The position numbers were made by a program, and so were the translations under genes. A DNA stretch of 34,552 nt from an uncultured Oscillospiraceae bacterium (GTDB lineage: Bacteria; Bacillota; Clostridia; Oscillospirales; Oscillospiraceae), in assembly GCA_900752285.1 (NCBI GenBank), contig CAADUW010000038.1:1-34552 (forward strand), written 5' to 3'. Under the pieces are notes generated by a model, which was not told the DNA's origin, did not search any database, and saw only the letters and a program-made list of their open reading frames with translations. This document shows positions 1 to 6,461 of this stretch, piece after piece; the stretch's first letter is position 1, and each line of letters opens with the position of its first letter.

Positions 1-121
1 TTGCTCTGATCTGCTGGTTTTCCTTCTTGACATGAACAATGCTCCCTTCGTGATTGACAGTGTTTTTATTTCACTGTCTCTCATAAAGGGAGCGTATCAG
101 TTAGCCGCAGCGGCAGGTTTT
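1..121. other. Intergenic end of window with nested inverted repeat
   Basis: No gene is supported here. A two-tier inverted repeat lies at 41-93: outer arms GCTCCCTT (41-48) and AAGGGAGC (86-93), inner arms GACAGTG (56-62) and CACTGTC (72-78), with unpaired spacers between tiers. It sits just past the 3' end of sfsA, so it may act as a terminator or processing hairpin, although no T-run follows it on either strand. On the plus strand a short GCCGCAGCGGC hairpin followed by TTTTTT (about 105-123) could be a weak terminator for a gene left of the window. Confidence 0.45.
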
Positions 122-799
122 TTATACGTTTACTTCTACCGGATTCCGGATGGTCATTTCGTCCGGGGTCACGATGCAGTCCATGGCGAGGATATGGACG
201 CCGCCCTGCTTTGCGCTCCGGAGCGCTTCGGCAAAAGCCGGATCGGTGCCTGCATTGGGGATCAGGTACCGGACGTCTGCCATCTGAATGACAAACAGAA
301 CATACGCCCCGTAACCATCCTGCACCGCCTTCCGCAGTTCCCGCAGATGTCGGGTTCCCCGCTCTGTCGGCGCATCCGGAAAGGCGCAGATCCCGTTTTC
401 TTCCAGCGTAACCCCCTTGACCTCCAGAAAGCAGGGCTTTTCCTCCCGGGTGAATGAAAAGTCAAACCGGGAGCTGCCGTGAACCGTCTCCGCCCGGAGA
501 TTCCGGAGCGGCCCCAGTCCGCCTGCCCGCAGCCACTCCATTGCGGCCCGGTTCGGTGCCTGAGAGTCCATGTTGATCAGCCGCTCACCCTTTTGTACCG
601 TGATCAGATCAAAGGCGGTTTTCCGCGCCGGATTTCCGGAACGCTGGCACCAGACCCTGGCCCCCTGCGGCAGCAGTTCCCGGCACCTGCCCGTGTTCTT
701 CACATGCACCGTTTCCACGTTTCCGCCGACTTCCACCCGGGCAATAAACCGGTTTGGACGCTCCAGAAATACGCCCGGCACCATATTCTCATAACGCAC
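122..799 (-). CDS. sfsA: SfsA family DNA-binding / nuclease-like protein
   Basis: A 225-residue protein, the usual length for SfsA (sugar fermentation stimulation protein A), a soluble nucleic-acid-binding protein with a predicted nuclease fold. Visible family features are the N-terminal OB-like part with RPNRF and VHVKNTGRCRELL, the central block RFDFSF, the acidic and lysine residues of FLEVKGVTLEENG, FPDAPTERGTRHL, and the C-terminal VLFVIQMADVRYLIPN. The start is a GTG at 797-799 preceded by a GGGAGGG Shine-Dalgarno about 8 bases upstream; the next in-frame ATG five codons in is less well placed. It is transcribed divergently from the yhf operon and shows no operon partner in the window. 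The molecular role of SfsA is poorly settled, so only the family assignment is secure. Confidence 0.93.
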   Translation of the reverse strand: MRYENMVPGVFLERPNRFIARVEVGGNVETVHVKNTGRCRELLPQGARVWCQRSGNPARKTAFDLITVQKGERLINMDSQAPNRAAMEWLRAGGLGPLRNLRAETVHGSSRFDFSFTREEKPCFLEVKGVTLEENGICAFPDAPTERGTRHLRELRKAVQDGYGAYVLFVIQMADVRYLIPNAGTDPAFAEALRSAKQGGVHILAMDCIVTPDEMTIRNPVEVNV

Positions 800-993
800 C
801 CGGATCCCTCCCTTTTTCTGACAGCATACCCTCCTTTGAAAGAAAAAGCAAGCCCTGTTTTTGGCGGTCCTCCAAAGTGCTGTGCAGAATTCCGCACGGC
901 TTTGGAACGCTCCCGTGTATTCGGCATTTGTGCCAAACCGGCAAGGACAAATTTAGGAAATGCTACAAAGTTGCTGTTTTCGTGAAAAATAGC

Positions 994-1022
994 TTGCAAA
1001 GGCTGATTTTTTGTGCTACATT
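994..1022 (+). promoter_or_regulatory. Predicted sigma-A promoter of yhfZ
   Basis: TTGCAA (994-999), a 17-base spacer and TACATT (1017-1022). The expected start near 1029 falls on the palindrome at 1028-1041, which would let a repressor block initiation. Predicted from sequence only. Confidence 0.55.
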
Positions 1023-1027
1023 TAATT

Positions 1028-1041
1028 TACAATAAATTGTA
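1028..1041. promoter_or_regulatory. Palindrome TACAAT-AA-ATTGTA, candidate YhfZ operator
   Basis: Perfect 6-bp arms around a 2-bp centre, placed at the predicted transcription start of yhfZ. A second palindrome of the same build (TACAAA-TT-TTTGTA) occurs at 2070-2083 before yhfX. The shared core is TACAA-N4-TTGTA. Position and duplication suggest an autoregulatory operator for the GntR-like YhfZ; this is inference. Confidence 0.5.
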
Positions 1042-1065
1042 GATTATTGGTGAGGGGGCGCGTCT

Positions 1066-1977
1066 GTGGAACGGATCAAGAAAACTTCCCAGGTTCTCAG
1101 TGCCATTGCCTGCGAACTGATCGACAAGGATCCGGATGACCGCATGGAGCCCTTTCTCAGTCTGGCGCAGCGGCTGGGCGTCTCCAACGGAACCGTGCAG
1201 AACGCGGTGCATCAGATGCAGCTGGAAGGAGCCCTGCTTCTGACCTCCCGGGGGCATCTGGGATCCTTTATTACCGCCCTGGACCGGCAGAAGCTGCTGG
1301 AATACATCGGCATCAGCAGCGTCTACTGGGCCATGCCCATTCCCTACTCCAAACGCTACGAGGGCTTCGCCTCCGGTCTGCGGGTGACGCTGGACGCGCT
1401 GGGGCTCCAACGGAGCGGGACTATGTTCCTGTCCGGCGCCCAGTGCCGTGTCAACGCCTTGCTGGAGCACCGGGTGGACGGTGTGCTTATGAGCAGTCTG
1501 GCGCTGCGGCACTTTCAGGAGGCGGGCGCCCCCATCGAAATGCTCCATAAATTTCCCGGCGGGACCTACGTAAACAACCACTTTCTCATTACCCGCCGGA
1601 ATTATGATCTTCCGAACGCAAAAACCGTCCGGGTCGGTGTTGACCCCATGTCCTATGATCAGTCCGCATGGAACGAGATCTGCTTTGCCGGGAAAACAGT
1701 CATTCCCATTCCTGTCGGCTATCTGCACGTTCTGGATCACATCCGTTCCGGTGTCATTGACGCCGCCGTCTGGAGCTTTGAGGAGCAGTACTTCGATCAG
1801 ACTCTGTCCGCTGTAGCGCTGCACAACCGGACAATGGACGAGAACACTGCCGCCGTGCTGGCAATCCGCCGCGACGACCCGGGCATGCTCCGGTATCTGC
1901 GGCGCTATATGAACTTTGACCGCATTCTGCAAATTCAGCGTGCCGTTATGGACGGCAGTCTCCTGCCCGATTATTAA
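1066..1977 (+). CDS. yhfZ: YhfZ-like GntR-type transcriptional regulator
   Basis: A 303-residue regulator. Residues about 5-70 form a winged helix-turn-helix (FLSLAQRLGVSNGTVQNAVHQ is the recognition part), followed by a long ligand-binding-like domain with EYIGISSVYWAMPIPYSKRYEGFASGL and the late motif DAAVWSFEEQYFDQ, as in YhfZ of E. coli. The start is GTG at 1066 with GGTGAGGGGG upstream. It is the first gene of the yhf-type operon and is separated from yhfX by about 150 bases that include a hairpin and a palindrome. It probably senses the pathway substrate or product and controls its own promoter and yhfX. The effector is unknown. Assignment rests on domain build and on the six following yhf genes. 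Confidence 0.85.
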   Translation: MERIKKTSQVLSAIACELIDKDPDDRMEPFLSLAQRLGVSNGTVQNAVHQMQLEGALLLTSRGHLGSFITALDRQKLLEYIGISSVYWAMPIPYSKRYEGFASGLRVTLDALGLQRSGTMFLSGAQCRVNALLEHRVDGVLMSSLALRHFQEAGAPIEMLHKFPGGTYVNNHFLITRRNYDLPNAKTVRVGVDPMSYDQSAWNEICFAGKTVIPIPVGYLHVLDHIRSGVIDAAVWSFEEQYFDQTLSAVALHNRTMDENTAAVLAIRRDDPGMLRYLRRYMNFDRILQIQRAVMDGSLLPDY

Positions 1978-1984
1978 TGCTTCC

Positions 1985-2002
1985 GCTGCCCCCAGGGGCA
2001 GC
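1985..2002 (+). terminator. Hairpin after yhfZ, possible attenuator
   Basis: GCTGCCCC (1985-1992) pairs with GGGGCAGC (1995-2002) with a very tight loop. There is no T-run after it, so it may be a partial terminator or RNA-stabilising stem separating the regulator gene from the structural genes. Confidence 0.4.
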
Positions 2003-2069
2003 GTGCGGCATACCTTATCCATCTATAAAAATACCGGAAATGGTCCGGCAGTTGTTTTTACGGTAAATA

Positions 2070-2083
2070 TACAAATTTTTGTA
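2070..2083. promoter_or_regulatory. Palindrome TACAAA-TT-TTTGTA before yhfX
   Basis: A perfect 14-base palindrome with the same geometry as the one at 1028-1041. It lies about 45 bases before the yhfX ATG in an AT-rich stretch, next to a smaller TTTACGGTAAA palindrome (2057-2067). No clear -35/-10 pair was found here, so whether an internal promoter exists is open. Confidence 0.5.
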
Positions 2084-2128
2084 AATTGCAGAGGCAGGTT
2101 TCCAGTCTGCCGGATTGTGAGGTAGCTT

Positions 2129-3292
2129 ATGTTTTTGCGGCGACTACAGGAAACGGCGCCGGAGCTGATTGATTTCACGCTCTACGCCCACCGGAAAGGG
2201 CTTCTGCTCCCGGATACGTATGTGATCGACATGGAGATCATCCGGGAAAACGCCCGGAAAATTCTTTCCGCCTCCCGGGAACAGGGGGTAAAGCTATACT
2301 ATATGCTCAAGCAGCTGGGACGCAATCCCGTTCTTGCCCGGATGCTGGACGAGCTGGGCTATGAAGGCGCGGTGGCCGTGGATTTCCGGGAAGCCCTTAC
2401 CTTCGCCCGGAACGGCACCCGTCTGGGACATGTAGGGAACCTTGGACAGATCCCGGAGGGCGCGCTGGACGCGGTCCTCGCGGCAAGGCCCCACATTGTC
2501 ACGGTTTTCTCGCTGGAAAAGGCAAAAAGCCTCCAGCGCGCAGCGGAAAAAGCAGGGATCGTGCAGCCCATTCAGCTGCGCCTGTCGGACGAGACCGGGC
2601 CCTGCTACCCCGGTCAAAGCGGCGGATTTGCCCCCCGGGAGCTGCCGGAACTGCTGCCGGAGCTTCGGAAGCTTCCCAACCTCCGCCTTGCGGGTCTGTG
2701 CGCGTTTCCCAGCTTTCTGTGCGACCCGGAGGGACGCACCGTCTCCCCCACCGGGAACGCCGCGCTGGTATGGCAGGCGCGGGAATTTCTGAAAGCGGAG
2801 GGTTACACCGACCTGGAAATCAATCTGGCAAGCGTCACCTGCTGCCAGACCATGCCCGCCATTGCGGCGCTGGGTGGCAACCGGGGCGAACCGGGTCACG
2901 GGCTGAGCGGAACCACGCCCCTGCACCGCCACCCGGGACAGCCGGAACGGATCGGCTACCTGTACCTGAGTGAGATCTCCCACAATACCGGCGGACACGC
3001 CTGCTGCTACGGCGGCGGCTTCTATCCCCGGGGACACCTGGAAAACGCAATCTGCGGAATCCGTCGGAACCCCGTAAGGGTGCTGCCCCCAAGTGCCGAA
3101 AACATTGATTACTACTTTGAACTCAGTCAGCCGCGAACCGTTGGAGAGCCGGTCATCATGTGCTTCCGCACCCAGATGTTCACCTGCCGCAGTCAGGTGG
3201 TGCTGGTAGACTCCGCCGCCGGAAAGCTTCTGGGACGGTTCAACGGTCTGGGAATGGCCACGGGAGGCGAAACAGCATGGGAAGATTTGTAA
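2129..3292 (+). CDS. yhfX: YhfX-like PLP-dependent enzyme, alanine racemase fold
   Basis: A 387-residue protein matching the YhfX group of fold-type III PLP enzymes (alanine racemase-like TIM barrel plus C-terminal beta domain). The probable Schiff-base lysine is K61 in YYMLKQLGRNP. Other family blocks are VIDMEIIRENARKI near residue 32, SVTCCQTMPA, and GEPGHGLSGTTPLHRH near residues 250-265. The start ATG follows GTGAGGTAG. The 3' end overlaps yhfW by 16 bases, showing tight translational coupling. The substrate is not known from sequence; an amino-acid or amino-sugar-like compound is plausible because a second, unrelated PLP enzyme (YhfS) is in the same operon. Confidence 0.88.
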   Translation: MFLRRLQETAPELIDFTLYAHRKGLLLPDTYVIDMEIIRENARKILSASREQGVKLYYMLKQLGRNPVLARMLDELGYEGAVAVDFREALTFARNGTRLGHVGNLGQIPEGALDAVLAARPHIVTVFSLEKAKSLQRAAEKAGIVQPIQLRLSDETGPCYPGQSGGFAPRELPELLPELRKLPNLRLAGLCAFPSFLCDPEGRTVSPTGNAALVWQAREFLKAEGYTDLEINLASVTCCQTMPAIAALGGNRGEPGHGLSGTTPLHRHPGQPERIGYLYLSEISHNTGGHACCYGGGFYPRGHLENAICGIRRNPVRVLPPSAENIDYYFELSQPRTVGEPVIMCFRTQMFTCRSQVVLVDSAAGKLLGRFNGLGMATGGETAWEDL

Positions 3293-4494
3293 TTATCGTA
3301 CTGGACGGCTTCGGGATCGGCGCCATGGACGACGTTCCGCAGGTTCGCCCGGCGGATGCGGGAGCCAATACCTGCCGCAGCATTTTTCGGACGGTGCCGG
3401 AGCTGTACCTTCCCAATCTGGAAAAGCTGGGGCTTATGAACGCCGCGGGCTTCGAGACGGAACGGATGAAGGCCTGTCCCACGGCGCTTTACGGAAAAAG
3501 CCTGCTGACCCACTTCTGGGCGGATACCTTCTGGGGACATCAGGAGATCATGGGCACCAAACCCGTTATGCCGAAGGGGCACACCTTCCGCTCCGTGGAG
3601 CCTCAGGTTCGCGCCGCGCTGGAAAACGCCGGTTATTCGGTACGTCCCTACCCCACGGAGAATGGGAATCTCCTCATCGTCAACGAGGCGGTAACCGTGG
3701 GGGACAACATTGAGTGTGACCCACTGCAGGCTATCAATGTCACCTCCGCCATTGATCACATTCCTTTTGAAGAGGTGGTACGGATCGGGCACATCGTCCG
3801 AAACTGCTGCACCACCCCCCGGGTGATCGTCTTTGGCGGGCGGGGCGTAGGACTTTCCAATCTGCTGAATGCCGTGGAAACGCCCAACGGTCTTGCCGGG
3901 GTGGACGCACCCAAATCCGGGGTTTACGTCCGGGACTATCACTGCATCCATCTGGGCTACGGCGTAGACCCCAGCACCCAGCTTCCCGAGCTGCTGGCGG
4001 AGAAAGGCATTCCCGTAACCCTCATCGGCAAGGTTGCGGACATTGTCGCCAATCCCCGGGGAGAGAGCTACTCCATTGTGGACACCCCCTCCGTGATGGC
4101 GCAGACTCTGAAAAGCGTTCTCGCCCACCCGAACGGCTTTGTGTGTACCAATGTGCAGGAAACCGACCTTTGCGGCCACCGGCAGAATGCGAAAGCCTAC
4201 GCCGAAATTCTCCGGCAGGCAGACGCCGGGCTGGGGCCCATATTGGAAGCGCTGGCCCCCGGGGACAGACTGGTGATTATGGCGGACCACGGCAACGACC
4301 CGCTGATCGGCCATCCCCACCACACCCGGGAACGGGTGCCCCTGCTGATTGCAGGGGGCACGGTGTCGGGCTTTCTGGGACAGCGGAGCACCCTGTCCGA
4401 TGTGGCAGCGACAGCGGCAGAATACTTCGGCGCAAACCGCCCCCAGAACGGCACCAGCTTTCTGGCGCTGACGGGGAAAGGAGGCGGCGTATGA
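3277..4494 (+). CDS. yhfW: YhfW-like phosphopentomutase family protein
   Basis: A 405-residue member of the alkaline phosphatase superfamily, DeoB (phosphopentomutase) branch. Metal-binding signatures are VIIVLDGFGIGAMDD (D10 at the N-terminus) and MADHGNDPLIGHPHHTRERVP near residues 335-355. The residue aligned with the DeoB phospho-acceptor threonine is T84 in ADTFWGHQEIMG; the second Thr of the DeoB TxTGH motif is Trp here, so it is a divergent subgroup rather than DeoB itself. I chose the ATG at 3277 because the protein then begins MGRFVIIVLDG at the first beta strand. It overlaps yhfX by 16 bases and the yhfY start by 4 (ATGA). It probably moves or isomerises a phosphate on a pentose-like intermediate; the substrate is unknown. 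Confidence 0.87.
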   Translation: MGRFVIIVLDGFGIGAMDDVPQVRPADAGANTCRSIFRTVPELYLPNLEKLGLMNAAGFETERMKACPTALYGKSLLTHFWADTFWGHQEIMGTKPVMPKGHTFRSVEPQVRAALENAGYSVRPYPTENGNLLIVNEAVTVGDNIECDPLQAINVTSAIDHIPFEEVVRIGHIVRNCCTTPRVIVFGGRGVGLSNLLNAVETPNGLAGVDAPKSGVYVRDYHCIHLGYGVDPSTQLPELLAEKGIPVTLIGKVADIVANPRGESYSIVDTPSVMAQTLKSVLAHPNGFVCTNVQETDLCGHRQNAKAYAEILRQADAGLGPILEALAPGDRLVIMADHGNDPLIGHPHHTRERVPLLIAGGTVSGFLGQRSTLSDVAATAAEYFGANRPQNGTSFLALTGKGGGV

Positions 4495-4859
4495 ACGAAC
4501 GGCTGCAAATTCTGCTGGACGCCGGGGTCATCGACCCGGAAGCGGTGGCCATCGCCGCCGATGCCCAGCGGGAACTGGAAGCCCGGGGCTACAGCCCGGA
4601 GACGCTGGAAACCTTTCTGACCCATCTGGTGATGGCAGCGACCCGGGTAAACCGGGGTGAGGCGCTGACGGAGGACGGGGCTGAGATCATCCGGAGTCTG
4701 CTGGACGACCCGGGTGAGGAAATATACCGTCGTGCCTGTTCTCTGTGGGAGGCACTGCCGGTACACCGGATCAGCTATCCCCCGGAAGAACTGTGTTATT
4801 TAATGATTCATCTCTGCGCGCTGCTCAGCGGGCAGGAAAAGGAGGCTTCATCATGCTGA
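4491..4859 (+). CDS. yhfY: YhfY-like PRD-domain protein
   Basis: A 122-residue protein made essentially of one PRD-like helical domain (as in PTS-responsive antiterminators and YhfY): MNERLQILLDAGVIDPEAV at the start, FLTHLVMAATRVNRGEAL in the middle and ELCYLMIHLCALL at the end. No DNA- or RNA-binding domain is attached. Conserved histidines of the PRD core are present in FLTHLV and MIHLC. The ATG overlaps the yhfW stop (ATGA), and the 3' end overlaps yhfU by 7 bases. In E. coli the corresponding gene lies next to yhfZ; here it is between yhfW and yhfU. It may modulate another operon protein by protein contact or phosphorylation; this is inference. Confidence 0.8.
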   Translation: MNERLQILLDAGVIDPEAVAIAADAQRELEARGYSPETLETFLTHLVMAATRVNRGEALTEDGAEIIRSLLDDPGEEIYRRACSLWEALPVHRISYPPEELCYLMIHLCALLSGQEKEASSC

Positions 4860-5221
4860 AAATTGTGGTAGGCGGACAGCTGTCCAAGGAAGAGGTCGTC
4901 GCTGCCGTAAAGGCTGCCGGAGGCGACCGGGTAACCGTTGAGAAAAAGACCGATATGGCTGCCGCCATGGACCGGAAGTCCGGTGCGGCGGACTACTATC
5001 TGGGCTGCTGCCAGACGGGCGGCGGCGGATCGCTGGCAATGGCCATTGCCCTGTGCGGATACGGGCAGTGCGTGACGCTGGCATCTCCCGGAAAGACCAT
5101 GACCCCTGCGGAAATTGCCGCTCAGGTGCAGTCCGGGAAAACCTGCTTTGGCTTTGTCCCGGAGAGCATCAGTACGGTAGTTCCACCCCTGGTGGCCGCC
5201 CTGCTGGAGAAGAAAGGATGA
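4853..5221 (+). CDS. yhfU: YhfU-like DUF2620 protein
   Basis: A 122-residue small protein of the YhfU/DUF2620 family. Features: MLKIVVGGQLSKEEV at the N-terminus, a central YYLGCCQTGGGGSLAMAI glycine-rich stretch, and a C-terminal GFVPESISTVVPPLV. The build resembles small glycine-rich, Rossmann-like or PTS EIIB-like proteins but the function is not established. The ATG at 4853 is chosen because AAAAGGAGG precedes it at ideal distance. It overlaps yhfY and ends 7 bases before the TTG start of yhfS. Its location next to a membrane transporter gene (yhfT, two genes on) would fit an accessory role in uptake; that is inference. Confidence 0.82.
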   Translation: MLKIVVGGQLSKEEVVAAVKAAGGDRVTVEKKTDMAAAMDRKSGAADYYLGCCQTGGGGSLAMAIALCGYGQCVTLASPGKTMTPAEIAAQVQSGKTCFGFVPESISTVVPPLVAALLEKKG

Positions 5222-5228
5222 GACTTTC

Positions 5229-6317
5229 TTGAAAACATATCCTCTGGAAAGCCTGACTCTGGAGCAGGCACTCAAAAAGCAGTTCCGTCTGGTGGACACG
5301 GCCTGCCGGAACTTCACCGGCACGGAAGCGCTGAATCTGGGCGACCTGGGCGTAGTCCCCGGAGTGGGCAAGCCCATTACCACCGGGAAGGTGGAGCAGA
5401 CCCTTTCGGACTTCTTCGGCACCGAGAGAACCGTTCTGGTCCGGGGTGCCGGGACCGGTGCCATCCGGTTCGCCATCGGAGCCGCCTGCCGTCCCGGCGA
5501 GCCGGTGCTGGTGCATGACGCCCCTCTGTACCCCACCACGGAAACCACCTTTCAGATGATGGGGCTGGAAGCAAAGAGGGCAGACTATCATGATTTCGCT
5601 GCCATGGACCGGTGCCTTGCGGAAAATCCCGGAATCCACACCGCTCTGGTGCAGCTGACCCGGCAGAAAATTGAGGACCGATACGATTACAGGGCCGTGA
5701 TTGCCCACCTGAAGGAAAAAGGCCTTACCGTCATCACGGACGATAACTATGCCGTCATGAAGGTGGACAGGATCGGCTGCGAAGCCGGGGCGGACGTCTC
5801 CTGCTTCTCCGCCTTCAAGCTGCTGGGGCCCGAGGGTATCGGCGTCGTGACCGGCAGAGCCGCCCTTGTAGACAGGATCATCGCCGTGCACTACTCCGGC
5901 GGCATGCAGGTGCAGGGACACGAAGCACTGGAGGTTCTGCGTGGCATGGTCTATGCCCCCGCCGCGCTGGCGGTACAGGCCATGCAGGTGGAAGAGGTCG
6001 TCCGGCAGCTGAATGCCGGGGAGGTTCCCGGAGTCAAGGGTGCCTTTGCCGCCAACGCCCAGTCCAAGGTCATTATCGTGGAGCTGGAAAAAGCCAACGC
6101 GCCGGAGGTGCTGGTGCAGGCGGAAAAGCTGGGCGCGCCGCCCAATCCCGTAGGATGCGAGTCAAAATACGAGCTGCTGCCCATGTTCTACCGGGTCAGC
6201 GGCACCTTCCTGAAAGCAGATCCCAGTCTCCGGACCCGGATGCTGCGCATCAATCCCATGCGAGCGGGGGCAGACACGATTCTGCGGATTCTGTCCCGGG
6301 CTATGGAACTGGCATAA
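5229..6317 (+). CDS. yhfS: YhfS-like PLP-dependent aminotransferase-fold enzyme
   Basis: A 362-residue fold-type I PLP enzyme very similar in layout to E. coli YhfS. Shared blocks are MKTYPLESLTLEQALKKQF at the start, RGAGTGAIR (phosphate-binding glycine loop, about 72-80), LVHDAPLYPTT, the PLP-ring aspartate in TDDNYAVMKVDRIGCE (171-172), the Schiff-base lysine K197 in SCFSAFKLLGPEG, and SKYELLPMFYRVSGTF. The start is a TTG at 5229 with AGAAAGGA upstream; starting there gives the MKT N-terminus of the family. It is followed by a 144-base structured gap before yhfT. Likely a lyase or aminotransferase on the unknown pathway substrate; the reaction cannot be read from sequence. Confidence 0.9.
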   Translation: MKTYPLESLTLEQALKKQFRLVDTACRNFTGTEALNLGDLGVVPGVGKPITTGKVEQTLSDFFGTERTVLVRGAGTGAIRFAIGAACRPGEPVLVHDAPLYPTTETTFQMMGLEAKRADYHDFAAMDRCLAENPGIHTALVQLTRQKIEDRYDYRAVIAHLKEKGLTVITDDNYAVMKVDRIGCEAGADVSCFSAFKLLGPEGIGVVTGRAALVDRIIAVHYSGGMQVQGHEALEVLRGMVYAPAALAVQAMQVEEVVRQLNAGEVPGVKGAFAANAQSKVIIVELEKANAPEVLVQAEKLGAPPNPVGCESKYELLPMFYRVSGTFLKADPSLRTRMLRINPMRAGADTILRILSRAMELA

Positions 6318-6461
6318 ACCGCGCCTTCTGACACGGGGCAGGCAGAAGCGTACACGGGAAGCTTCCGGCACCTTGGGAGCTTCCAAAGAGGATTTACCAT
6401 CACAGGCACCGCGCCCCCAGTGGGTCTTCCGGTGCCCCATAGAGAGGAGCTAAACAAAAAT
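6318..6461 (+). promoter_or_regulatory. Structured yhfS-yhfT spacer with competing stems
   Basis: This 144-base gap contains several inverted repeats: CTTCTG/CAGAAG (6325-6330/6343-6348), GGAAGCT/AGCTTCC (6357-6363/6378-6384), and GGCACCG/CGGTGCC (6405-6411/6430-6436). A second GGCACC copy (6367-6372) could pair with the same GGTGCC (6431-6436), giving mutually exclusive folds. The last stem ends just before the yhfT ribosome site AGAGAGGAG (6441-6449). It is the only sizeable gap among the otherwise overlapping structural genes. A leader control of the transporter is possible but untested. Confidence 0.4.

Larger units (their letters stand above)
800..1065. other. Divergent intergenic region between sfsA and yhfZ
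   Basis: A 266-base spacer with no credible gene. It carries the SD of sfsA on the minus strand near 810, a yhfZ promoter and a palindrome on the right side (annotated separately). The right end is markedly AT-rich compared with the flanking genes, as expected for a promoter. Confidence 0.7.
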
